From the NCBI GenBank assembly GCA_902797555.1, contig CADBTM010000045.1, positions 1 to 11,572 of the forward strand: a DNA stretch of 11,572 nt. Reading direction: 5' to 3'. Below are positions 1-5,897 of this stretch, one piece after another. Origin of the DNA: Oscillospiraceae bacterium. Lineage in GTDB: Bacteria; Bacillota; Clostridia; Oscillospirales; Butyricicoccaceae. The position numbers were made by a program, and so were the translations under genes. Every line of letters starts with the position of its first letter. Position 1 is the first letter of the stretch. The notes under the pieces were generated by a model that saw nothing but the letters and a program-made list of their open reading frames with translations, was not told the origin of the DNA and searched no databases.

Positions 1-378
1 GGTCGCCCAGTATTTCAGAATGACGTTGAGGTGATAGAACAGCTGCTCCCGGGTGAGGGTATACCGTCCGATCCCCTCCCAGATCACATGACGGGCGCCG
101 TAGATCTCCACGCCGTGCTCGGGGGAAAAGGCGTAGATCAGCAGATTGTTGAGGATCATAAAGACAAAGGAAAACCAGAACATCACCTTGACGTCCTTCA
201 GCCGGATCCGGGACACGAAAAACAAAAGGATCGCGCCCACGGGCAGCGCCGCCAGCAGGCGGGTGTCAAAGGTGGTCATGGCGGCCAGCGTCCACAGCAG
301 CAGACAGGCAAACTTGGTGGCGCCCGTCAGCCGGTGGATGGGGGAGGGACGGTCGATATAATTGAACAGATTGGTCAT
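1..378 (-). CDS. ecfT: ECF transporter transmembrane component EcfT (partial, 3' end beyond window)
   Basis: This frame is open from an ATG at 378 to the window edge and gives 126 residues, about half of a usual EcfT (around 260). EcfT is the membrane scaffold that couples the two ATPases of an energy-coupling factor importer to the substrate-binding S component. The visible part starts MTNLFNYIDRPSPIHRL, the usual short amphipathic N-terminus that leads into 'hRLxGxTKF', followed by hydrophobic stretches at about 22-36, 41-57 and 66-86, which I read as membrane segments. The start overlaps the stop of the ATPase gene as ATGA (378-375), with GGAGG at 393-389, so translation is probably coupled. 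The identification rests on the N-terminal pattern plus position after a YkoD-like double ATPase and a UPF0397 S component. The coupling helices with the Ala-Arg-Gly motifs lie outside the window and could not be checked. Confidence 0.85.
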   Translation of the reverse strand, partial: MTNLFNYIDRPSPIHRLTGATKFACLLLWTLAAMTTFDTRLLAALPVGAILLFFVSRIRLKDVKVMFWFSFVFMILNNLLIYAFSPEHGVEIYGARHVIWEGIGRYTLTREQLFYHLNVILKYWAT

Positions 379-2084
379 TTTTGCCGCACCTCCCGGTCAT
401 ATTCGATAAAGCGGCGGACGAACTCAGCCTCGGAAGGAATGCCGCATTTGCGGGCAAGCTGGGAAAGAGAGGTCTCCTTCAGACTGGCCTTTTCCACCAC
501 CTCCCGGTCGGTGAGGATGGCTTCGCACGTCCCGTCAGCCACCTTTTGCCCCTCGGTAAAGACCACCGCCCGGGTGCAGTATTCCAGCATCAGGTGCATA
601 TCGTGGGTGATGAGGATGATGGTGACTCCCGCCCGGTTGAGGTCGGAAAGAAATTCCATGATCTCGGTGTAGTGACGGAAATCCTGTCCCGCCGTGGGCT
701 CGTCCAGAATGATGATCTCGGGACGCATGGACAGGATGGAGGCCACGGTGACACGCTTTTTCTGGCCAAAGCTGAGGGCGCTGATCGGCCAGCTGCGGAA
801 GGGATACAGCCCGCAGATCTGCAGGGTTTCCTGCACCCGGCGATCCACCTCGTCGGCGGGGACGCCCCGCATGGTCAGACCCAGACCCACCTCCTCGGCG
901 ATCATGGTTTTGGAGATCATCTGGTTGGGATTCTGCATGACATAGCCGATGTGATCCGCCCGCTCCTTGATGCTGTCGCCGGACAGATCCCGTCCCGCCA
1001 GGGCAATGGTGCCCTTTTGGGGACGCTCGAACCCGCAGATCAGCTTGGAAAAGGTGGACTTGCCCGCGCCGTTGCGCCCTACGATGGCCATCATCTCGCC
1101 CTGCTCCACCGAAAAATCGATGTCAGACAGCGCCTGCTTGCCGTTGGGATAGGAAAAGGTGATCCCCTTGGCTTCCAGAAGGGTCTCTTTCGGCGGCCGG
1201 GGCGGGGGAGGGGGCACGCTGCGGAACCATGTCTGCACCTTTTCGGTGTCGTCCCCGTCCAGCGTCAGCCGCTCGATGCGGCCGGGGTGCTTGTCGGGGG
1301 TGATGGACACGCCGGCATATTTGAGGGCGGTGACGTACAGCGGCTCACGGATGCCGTTTTCCCGCAAAAGGTCGGAGGAAAGCAGCTCGTCCGGGCAGAG
1401 ATCGGCCACGATCCGTCCGTTTGCCATCAGGATGACCCGATCCACATCCCGGTGAAGCACGTCTTCCAGACGGTGCTCTACGATAAGGACGGTGTTGCCC
1501 GTGTCCCGATGAATGTCGTCGATGAGCTCGATGGTGGTTTTTCCGGTGGCGGGATCCAGATTGGCCAGCGGCTCGTCAAAGAGCAGCACCTTGACGTCGT
1601 CCACCATGACGCCCGCCAGGGAAACGCGCTGCTTTTGTCCGCCGGACAGCTCGTGGGGAGCGTGCTTGAGAAAGCGCTCCATGCCCACCCGTCGGGCGGT
1701 CTCCTCCACCCGGCGGCGCATTTCGTCCAAGGGGATGCGGTCGTTTTCCAGCGCAAAGGCGATGTCCTCGCCCACCGTCAGCCCGACAAACTGCCCGTCG
1801 GAATCCTGCAGCACGGTGCCCACGATCTTGGAGAGGGAAAACACGTCCAGATCGGTGTAGGACTTGCCGTCCAGAAGCAGCTCTCCGGTGGCCTTGCCCT
1901 CATAGGAGGCGGGGAGCAGACCGTGGATGCAGTGCACCAGCGTGGACTTGCCGCAGCCCGACGGGCCGCAGATGAGGACCTTTTCCCCTTCATAGATGGT
2001 CAGATCGATATCATAAAGGGTCGGCTCGGCCTGGGCGTCATAGCGAAAGCCGAAATTCTTGAATTGTATGACCGGTTGTTTCAC
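375..2084 (-). CDS. ECF transporter fused double ATPase (EcfA1-EcfA2 type, YkoD-like)
   Basis: The 569-residue protein contains two complete ABC nucleotide-binding domains and should power an ECF importer from the cytoplasmic face. Domain 1 (about 4-240) has Walker A GPSGCGKST at 40-48, a Q-loop Gln near 93, signature LSGGQKQR at 146-153, Walker B LLFDEP ending near 172, and switch His 204. Domain 2 (about 302-535) has Walker A GRNGAGKST at 336-344, Q-loop Gln 384, signature LSFGQKKR at 437-444, Walker B IIILDEP at 457-463, and His 494. All catalytic residues are present in both halves, so both sites look active. A proline-rich linker (PPPPPRPP, 291-298) joins them. The start is GTG at 2084-2082, supported by a GGAGGA ribosome site 6-7 nt upstream. 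It lies between the S gene (gap of 81 nt with a hairpin) and ecfT (4-nt overlap). The fused arrangement with its own S and T partners suggests a dedicated (group I) rather than a shared (group II) ECF system. Confidence 0.93.
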   Translation of the reverse strand: MKQPVIQFKNFGFRYDAQAEPTLYDIDLTIYEGEKVLICGPSGCGKSTLVHCIHGLLPASYEGKATGELLLDGKSYTDLDVFSLSKIVGTVLQDSDGQFVGLTVGEDIAFALENDRIPLDEMRRRVEETARRVGMERFLKHAPHELSGGQKQRVSLAGVMVDDVKVLLFDEPLANLDPATGKTTIELIDDIHRDTGNTVLIVEHRLEDVLHRDVDRVILMANGRIVADLCPDELLSSDLLRENGIREPLYVTALKYAGVSITPDKHPGRIERLTLDGDDTEKVQTWFRSVPPPPPRPPKETLLEAKGITFSYPNGKQALSDIDFSVEQGEMMAIVGRNGAGKSTFSKLICGFERPQKGTIALAGRDLSGDSIKERADHIGYVMQNPNQMISKTMIAEEVGLGLTMRGVPADEVDRRVQETLQICGLYPFRSWPISALSFGQKKRVTVASILSMRPEIIILDEPTAGQDFRHYTEIMEFLSDLNRAGVTIILITHDMHLMLEYCTRAVVFTEGQKVADGTCEAILTDREVVEKASLKETSLSQLARKCGIPSEAEFVRRFIEYDREVRQK

Positions 2085-2104
2085 GGTTGTTCCTCCGGAT
2101 GGTC

Positions 2105-2142
2105 AAAATGAAAGAAAGGAGAGAGAAGGATCCTCTCTCTCC
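2105..2142 (-). terminator. intercistronic hairpin with T-rich tail, possible attenuator in ECF operon
   Basis: Read on the minus strand, GGAGAGAG (2142-2135) pairs perfectly with CTCTCTCC (2125-2118) around a 9-nt loop, and is followed by the T-rich stretch TTTCTTTCATTTT (2117-2105). The stem is 8 bp. The tail is interrupted by C and A, so termination would be partial at best. It sits after the S-component stop and before the ATPase ribosome site, where a leaky terminator or an RNA-processing hairpin would make more S component than ATPase/EcfT. That role is inference. Confidence 0.5.
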
Positions 2143-2165
2143 ATCAGGTCGGGATGACAGACGGT

Positions 2166-2717
2166 TCAGTCTTCCTTTTTCAGGCTGCCGCTCTTGGGTT
2201 TGGTCTTGGAATAGCCCAGCGCCAGCAGTGTGCCGATGATGGCGGTGGTGACGATGTTGACCAGCGCGGCCACCAGACCCTGCACAAACACCTTGTCGGA
2301 GGGCTCCTGATAGATCAGGATATCCAGCACGGGGGCGATGACCACCCAAGCGGCCAGATGGGCGATGATCTGATAGATGTTGAAGCGGACGATCTGCTTT
2401 CCGTCAAAATCGCTGCGGCCGAGGGCAAGCTTTCTGGCAGCCAGACCCATGATAAAGCCGGCGCAGCCGGAGGCGATGACCCAGCTCCACCACACGCCCC
2501 AGCCATAGCTGAAGTCGATGAGGGCATGGCCGATAAAGGCGATGAGCAGACCGGCGATCGGTCCGAACAGACCGGCCATAAAGGCCAGCAGACCGTATTG
2601 GACGGAGATGTTGGTGTTGGGCACCGGGCTGGGAATGGCGACAAAGCGGCCGAGCACAAAGAACAGAGCCGCGCCGATGCCGATGGCGACGATGGTAACG
2701 ACCGGAGATTTTTTCAT
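2166..2717 (-). CDS. ECF transporter S component, UPF0397 family
   Basis: The 183-residue membrane protein is a substrate-specificity (S) component that should bind a small metabolite or vitamin and dock on EcfT. It begins MKKSPVVTIVAIGIGAALFF and continues with the pattern 'LGRFVAIPSPVPNTNISVQYG' (around residues 22-43) and 'GHALIDFSYGWGVWWSWVIASG' (around 65-86), which I recognise as the UPF0397 / ECF-ribofla_trS-like family. Five or six hydrophobic segments fill the chain, and the C-terminus is charged (SKTKPKSGSLKKED). I chose the ATG at 2717 because AAGGAG lies 10 nt upstream (2733-2728). The open frame continues 22 codons further up to an ATG at 2783, but that start falls upstream of the predicted -10 box. 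The substrate of this family is not settled to my knowledge and no riboswitch is visible: the leader would be only about 50 nt. Operon mates are the double ATPase and EcfT. Confidence 0.88.
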   Translation of the reverse strand: MKKSPVVTIVAIGIGAALFFVLGRFVAIPSPVPNTNISVQYGLLAFMAGLFGPIAGLLIAFIGHALIDFSYGWGVWWSWVIASGCAGFIMGLAARKLALGRSDFDGKQIVRFNIYQIIAHLAAWVVIAPVLDILIYQEPSDKVFVQGLVAALVNIVTTAIIGTLLALGYSKTKPKSGSLKKED

Positions 2718-2771
2718 ATTGGGAACACTCCTTTTTTTGGTTTGCGGCTGTGCCGTATTTGGAACGATATC

Positions 2772-2800
2772 AGTATAAAACAAAAAACGGGAATTGTAAA
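2772..2800 (-). promoter_or_regulatory. promoter of the ECF operon
   Basis: On the minus strand, TTTACA (2800-2795) and TATACT (2777-2772) are separated by exactly 17 nt, a near-consensus sigma70/sigmaA promoter. Predicted transcription would begin near 2765, leaving a leader of about 48 nt before the S-component ATG. The -35 box lies inside an inverted repeat (2794-2813), so it may be controlled by a bound protein. Confidence 0.75.
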
Positions 2801-2813
2801 TAACCTGTTACAA
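2794..2813. promoter_or_regulatory. TyrR-box-like inverted repeat over the ECF operon -35 box
   Basis: TTGTAA-N8-TTACAA is a perfect 6+6 inverted repeat. Read as TGTAAA-N6-GTTACA, it differs by one base from the Escherichia coli TyrR box TGTAAA-N6-TTTACA (established for TyrR; the link here is inference). It covers the -35 box of the minus-strand promoter, the position expected for a repressor site. The adjacent gene encodes a regulator with TyrR-like architecture, but any other dimeric regulator could equally use this AT-rich site. Confidence 0.45.
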
Positions 2814-2826
2814 AGATTCCGCGGAT

Positions 2827-2867
2827 TTCAACGGTTTTTTCCGAAATCTTGGAAATTGGGGGTTGAA
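2827..2867. promoter_or_regulatory. nested inverted repeats midway between the divergent promoters
   Basis: TTCC-GAAATCTT-GGAA (2839-2854) is nested inside an outer pair TTCAAC (2827-2832) / GTTGAA (2862-2867), and the two dyads share nearly the same centre (about 2847). The inner element has the same TTCC-N8-GGAA geometry as the sites at 2873 and 4391. The right outer arm overlaps the -35 box of the regulator promoter. It is a candidate operator that could serve both divergent genes. Confidence 0.45.
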
Positions 2868-2891
2868 GGGCGTTCCGATCTTCTGTATACT
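2863..2891 (+). promoter_or_regulatory. promoter of the PAS/AAA+ regulator gene
   Basis: TTGAAG (2863-2868), a 17-nt spacer and TATACT (2886-2891) form a near-consensus sigma70/sigmaA promoter. Transcription would start around 2898, which favours the regulator start at 2933 over an in-frame ATG at 2906. The spacer contains the shared 13-nt word at 2873-2885, so a protein bound there would block RNA polymerase. Confidence 0.75.
2873..2888. promoter_or_regulatory. candidate operator copy 1 (autoregulatory site)
   Basis: TTCCGATCTTCTG (2873-2885) is identical to the reverse complement of the corresponding 13 nt upstream of the permease operon (4394-4406). The three bases that would complete the palindrome (GGAA in the other copy) are altered here, because they coincide with the start of the -10 region. 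It lies between -35 and -10 of the regulator's promoter, which suits repression of its own gene. Confidence 0.5.
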
Positions 2892-2932
2892 ACTATTATG
2901 AAATAATGTGTTTTGGACGGAGGCGGGCAAGG

Positions 2933-4288
2933 ATGTATCTTCCGCAGGAGGCAAAGGACATTTTCAACGGCATGTGCGAAGGCGTTTTGATCATCGACAG
3001 GGAAGGAATCATCGTTTTCGGCAATCTGGCCTATCGCCGCTTTCTCAATCAGGAGGCGGGCGCCGATATCGGCGAAATTGCGGGTTACCGCCTGAAGGAT
3101 CTCCGCCCGGGGGCACAGCTGCCGCAGGTACTGGAGACCGGCAAGCCCATCCTCCAGTCGGTGCGCAAGGAGATCGACACCATCTATTTTGTCAATATGT
3201 ACCCGATCTATCTCCACGGGGAGCTGGCGGGCGGCATCTCCATCGTCACCTTTATGGAGGAGGCCACCGCATTCCGCGCCATGCTCAACGACATGGAGGA
3301 GCGCAGCCAGAAGCTGCTGCGCCGGGTGAACAAGGCGGCGGGCGCCCGGTTCACCTTTGATCAGGTGGTGGCCTGCGGGACGGCGTCGGCCGAATGCAAG
3401 CGCTTTGCCCAGCGGGTGGCGGGCAGCGAAGCACCCATCCTGCTCACCTCGGAGAGCGGCGCGGGCAAGGACGTCTATGCCCAGGCCATTCACAACGCGT
3501 CCTCCCGGGCGGGAAGAGTGTTCACCGCCATCAACTGCGCCACCTTCCAGCAGGAGACGCTGGGCTCCGAGCTGTTCGGCTATGTGGACGGTGCCTTTCC
3601 CGGGGCAAAGGAGGGCGGCAAGATCGGACTGTTTGAGGCCGCCAAGGGGGGCACCGTCTTTTTGGACGAGATCTCCGAGATGGATATGCAGACCCAGTCC
3701 AAGCTGCTGCGCGCGCTGCAGGAGCACACCATCCGCCCGGTGGGCGGGGTAGAGGAGATCCCGGTGGACGTGCGCATCATCGCCGCCAGCAACGCCGACC
3801 TGATGCAATACATCCGGGAGGGCAGATTCCGTCCCGACCTCTATTACCGGCTGAACACCTTCCACATCCACCTGCCGCCTCTGCGGGAGCGGCTGGAGGA
3901 CATTCCCGCGCTGACGGCGCAGATCCTTGCGGACGTTTCCACCACCCTCAAGCGGGAGATCACCGTCACCGACGACGCGCTGGAGCAGCTGATGCGTCAC
4001 GACTGGCCGGGCAACATCCGGGAGCTGCGCAACGTGCTGGAGTTTTCCGCCTACCTTTCTCCGGAGGGCGTGATCTCCCGGGATAGCCTGCCGGAAAACA
4101 TCGGCGACCGGGATCTTCCCCGGGACACCACGCCGCTGTATCAGCGGGTACGCCGCTTTGAGCGGGAGGAGGTGCGCCGGACGCTGGAGCACTACGGCTC
4201 GGATCTGAAGGGCAAGCGTGCCGCAGCCGCCGAGCTGGGCATTTCCCTCTCCAGCCTGTACGAAAAGCTCAAGGACAGAGAGCTGTAA
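2933..4288 (+). CDS. PAS / AAA+ / Fis-HTH transcriptional regulator (sigma54-activator superfamily, TyrR-like) with altered GAFTGA motif
   Basis: The 451-residue regulator probably senses a small molecule and controls the permease-AtuA cassette downstream. A PAS-like domain spans about 7-108, a short helical linker 110-135, the AAA+ domain about 142-375, and a Fis-type HTH about 418-447 (AAAAELGISLSSLYEKL). The AAA+ core has Walker A SESGAGKD at 173-180 (the usual GESGTGKE with the first Gly replaced by Ser), Walker B VFLDEI at 242-247, arginine-finger region FRPDLYYRLN around 299-308, and sensor II WPGNIRELRN at 358-367. The loop that contacts sigma54, normally GAFTGA, reads GAFPGA (220-225). 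The start at 2933 is chosen for GGAGG at 2919-2923, 9 nt upstream; an in-frame ATG at 2906 would lie almost at the predicted transcript start. No receiver domain is present. It is divergent from the ECF operon and is followed by a terminator. The family is clear; the ligand and true sigma-factor dependence are not. Confidence 0.92.
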   Translation: MYLPQEAKDIFNGMCEGVLIIDREGIIVFGNLAYRRFLNQEAGADIGEIAGYRLKDLRPGAQLPQVLETGKPILQSVRKEIDTIYFVNMYPIYLHGELAGGISIVTFMEEATAFRAMLNDMEERSQKLLRRVNKAAGARFTFDQVVACGTASAECKRFAQRVAGSEAPILLTSESGAGKDVYAQAIHNASSRAGRVFTAINCATFQQETLGSELFGYVDGAFPGAKEGGKIGLFEAAKGGTVFLDEISEMDMQTQSKLLRALQEHTIRPVGGVEEIPVDVRIIAASNADLMQYIREGRFRPDLYYRLNTFHIHLPPLRERLEDIPALTAQILADVSTTLKREITVTDDALEQLMRHDWPGNIRELRNVLEFSAYLSPEGVISRDSLPENIGDRDLPRDTTPLYQRVRRFEREEVRRTLEHYGSDLKGKRAAAAELGISLSSLYEKLKDREL

Positions 4289-4293
4289 CTGAG

Positions 4294-4330
4294 AAAACAA
4301 GTTTCCGAAAATCCGGAAACTTGTTTTTGT
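4294..4330 (+). terminator. rho-independent terminator of the regulator gene
   Basis: AAAACAAGTTTCCG (4294-4307) pairs with CGGAAACTTGTTTT (4314-4327) around a 6-nt loop, a perfect 14-bp stem, and runs on into a T-rich tail. It begins 6 nt after the stop codon. The stem also embeds TTCC-N8-GGAA (4303-4318), the geometry of the candidate operators, although here the stem by itself explains the symmetry. Confidence 0.85.
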
Positions 4331-4390
4331 TTTCTGGAAATAAAGAAACCCATTGATTTCAAAGACTTTTTTGCACGGATATACCCGGTG

Positions 4391-4406
4391 TTCCAGAAGA
4401 TCGGAA
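4391..4406. promoter_or_regulatory. candidate operator copy 2 upstream of the permease operon
   Basis: TTCCAGAAGATCGGAA has TTCC/GGAA arms with an 8-nt centre. Its reverse complement shares 13 consecutive bases with the site in the regulator promoter (2873-2885). It ends 11 nt before the -35 box, so its centre is about 54 nt before the expected transcript start, a normal place for an activator of a sigma70 promoter. Between the regulator terminator and this site (4331-4390) I see nothing else. Confidence 0.5.
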
Positions 4407-4416
4407 GGGGAAAATG

Positions 4417-4446
4417 TTGACGAATTGTAAACGCTAATGATAAAAT
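4417..4446 (+). promoter_or_regulatory. promoter of the permease-AtuA operon
   Basis: TTGACG (4417-4422) and TAAAAT (4441-4446) with an 18-nt spacer fit a sigma70/sigmaA promoter, slightly long-spaced as activated promoters often are. A search by eye for a sigma54 promoter (GG, 10 nt, GC) between 4289 and 4491 found none, although the neighbouring regulator belongs to the sigma54-activator superfamily. The spacer carries GAATTGTAAA (4422-4431), which also occurs at 2791-2800. Confidence 0.65.
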
Positions 4447-4491
4447 ATTAACAACTAAAACGGGAAACCGTAAAAAGAAGGAGGAACCTGT

Positions 4492-5859
4492 ATGACAACA
4501 GCTCTGGCAATTCTCGGCTTTGTCACCGTCGTCGCTATGGTCGTGCTGATCATGGCAAAGAAGCTCTCTCCCACCGTCGCGCTCATCATCATCCCCATCA
4601 TCACCGGCATCATCGCCAGCTTTTTCATCGTCACCGATCCTGAAAATGCGCCCGGCGTGGTCAACGTGATGGCCAACATCAAGGCTCTGGGCGGATACAT
4701 CACCGGAGCCAAGGGCATCGGCTCGGTGGCCGCCACCGGCGTGATGTTCATTTTCTCCATCCTGTTCTTCGGCATCCTCACCGATGCGGGCACGTTCCGC
4801 CCCATCATCAAGGGGATCACCGGCCTGATGGGCTCCGACCCCGTAAAGGTCGCCATCGGCACCGCCATTCTTGCCATGATCGTCCATCTGGACGGTTCGG
4901 GCGCCGTCACCTTCCTGATCTGCGTGCCGCCTCTGGTGCCGCTGTATGACGCGCTGGGCATGCGCCGCACCACGCTGGCCTCCATCGTCGCCCTGTCCGC
5001 AGGTACCATGAACATCCTGCCCTGGGGCGGCCCCACCATCCGCGCCGCGACAGCCTTTACGATGGAAGTCAACGACCTGTTCCGCCCGGTGCTGCCCGCT
5101 GTTCTGGTGGGTCTGGTGGCTGTTCTGGCCATCGCCTTCCTGCTGGGCTCTGCGGAAAAGCGCCGCATCGGCGACGTCAAATCCACTGCGGCAAAGTATG
5201 TGGAGGCCGAGCTCACCGACGAGCAGAAGGCCCTCCTCCGTCCCAAGCTGTTCTGGGTCAACATCTGCCTGATCATTCTGGCCATTGTCTCCCTGCTGTT
5301 CTCCGGCTTTGCTCCCGCTGTGGTCTTCATGTTCTTCTATGTGCTGGCCACCCTCATCAACTATCCCAACGTCAAGGAAACCAAGGCCCGTGTGGACGCC
5401 CACGCCAAGAGCGCTCTGATGATGTGCTCGGTGCTGTTTGCCGCAGGCTGCTTCACCGGCATCATGAAGGGCACCGGCATGATCACCCAGATGGCCACCG
5501 CCCTCACCAGCCTGATTCCCGCCTCCATGGGCAAGTTCTTCCCCGTGATCACCGGTGTGATCTCCATGCCCGCATCCCTGCTGTTTGACCCCGATTCCTT
5601 CTATTACGGCGTGCTGCCCGTCCTCGGTCAGACTGCCGCCGGCTTTGGCGTGGAGGCCGTCAACGTGGGCCGCGCCGCCATCCTCGGTCAGATGACCACC
5701 GGCTTCCCCGTGTCCCCGCTGACCCCCGCCACCTTCCTGCTGCTGGGCCTGGCCGGCGTCGACCTGGGCGAGCATCAGAAAAAAACCATCCCGCTGGCCT
5801 TCTGCGTCACCATCGTCATGCTGTTGGTTGCGCTGGTCACCGGCGGCATCCGCATCTGA
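4492..5859 (+). CDS. CitMHS-family carboxylate/proton symporter
   Basis: The 455-residue inner-membrane permease belongs to the citrate-metal:proton symporter family (CitMHS), whose studied members import citrate complexed with a divalent metal. Family hallmarks are HLDGSGAVTF at 132-141 (HLDGDGA in the citrate carriers), MNILPWGGPT at 173-182, FDPDSFYYGVLPV at 365-377, and SPLTPATFLLLGLAGVDLGEHQ near the C-terminus (408-429). About 12 hydrophobic segments are visible, with a hydrophilic central loop around 221-252. Length is normal for the family. The start has AAGGAGG 7 nt upstream (4478-4484). Ser replaces the second Asp of the HLDGDGA motif, which may mean a substrate other than metal-citrate (inference). 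It is first in an operon with the AtuA pair, so it likely imports the acid they process. Whether the substrate is citrate or another di- or tricarboxylate cannot be decided from sequence. Confidence 0.9.
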   Translation: MTTALAILGFVTVVAMVVLIMAKKLSPTVALIIIPIITGIIASFFIVTDPENAPGVVNVMANIKALGGYITGAKGIGSVAATGVMFIFSILFFGILTDAGTFRPIIKGITGLMGSDPVKVAIGTAILAMIVHLDGSGAVTFLICVPPLVPLYDALGMRRTTLASIVALSAGTMNILPWGGPTIRAATAFTMEVNDLFRPVLPAVLVGLVAVLAIAFLLGSAEKRRIGDVKSTAAKYVEAELTDEQKALLRPKLFWVNICLIILAIVSLLFSGFAPAVVFMFFYVLATLINYPNVKETKARVDAHAKSALMMCSVLFAAGCFTGIMKGTGMITQMATALTSLIPASMGKFFPVITGVISMPASLLFDPDSFYYGVLPVLGQTAAGFGVEAVNVGRAAILGQMTTGFPVSPLTPATFLLLGLAGVDLGEHQKKTIPLAFCVTIVMLLVALVTGGIRI

Positions 5860-5897
5860 TCCCAATATAAACACATCACAAGAAAGGATTTTCTGCC

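Noticed and set aside
381..2111. Plus-strand open frame of about 576 codons opposite the double ATPase.
   Set aside because: Shadow frame; the minus strand shows two intact ABC domains with all motifs.
2718..2765. Possible riboswitch in the leader of the ECF S component.
   Set aside because: The predicted leader is only about 48 nt and shows no conserved riboswitch core or terminator structure.
2828..4300. Long open frame on the minus strand opposite the regulator gene (about 490 codons).
   Set aside because: It is the codon-bias shadow of a clear PAS/AAA+/HTH gene in GC-rich DNA; its translation is low-complexity, rich in Gly, Leu, His and Val, with no recognisable domain.
4398..4407. AGATCGGAAG here, and TTCCGATCT at 2873-2881, resemble the end of a common sequencing adapter, suggesting contamination as the cause of the shared word.
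   Set aside because: The match stops after 9-10 nt and the next bases do not continue the adapter on either copy, while the shared word extends by four bases (TCTG) that are not adapter. Both sites lie in otherwise coherent intergenic sequence. Read mapping would settle it.
4331..4491. Search for a sigma54 promoter before the permease operon, prompted by the regulator family; TTGCA at 4371-4375 was considered as a -12 element.
   Set aside because: The required GG is missing at the right distance (the bases there are AA), and no other GG-N10-GC pair fits.
4192..5874. Minus-strand open frame of about 560 codons opposite the permease.
   Set aside because: The translation is a Gly/Asp/His/Gln-rich repeat-like chain, the expected antisense of a membrane protein with biased codons; no ribosome site or family motif.
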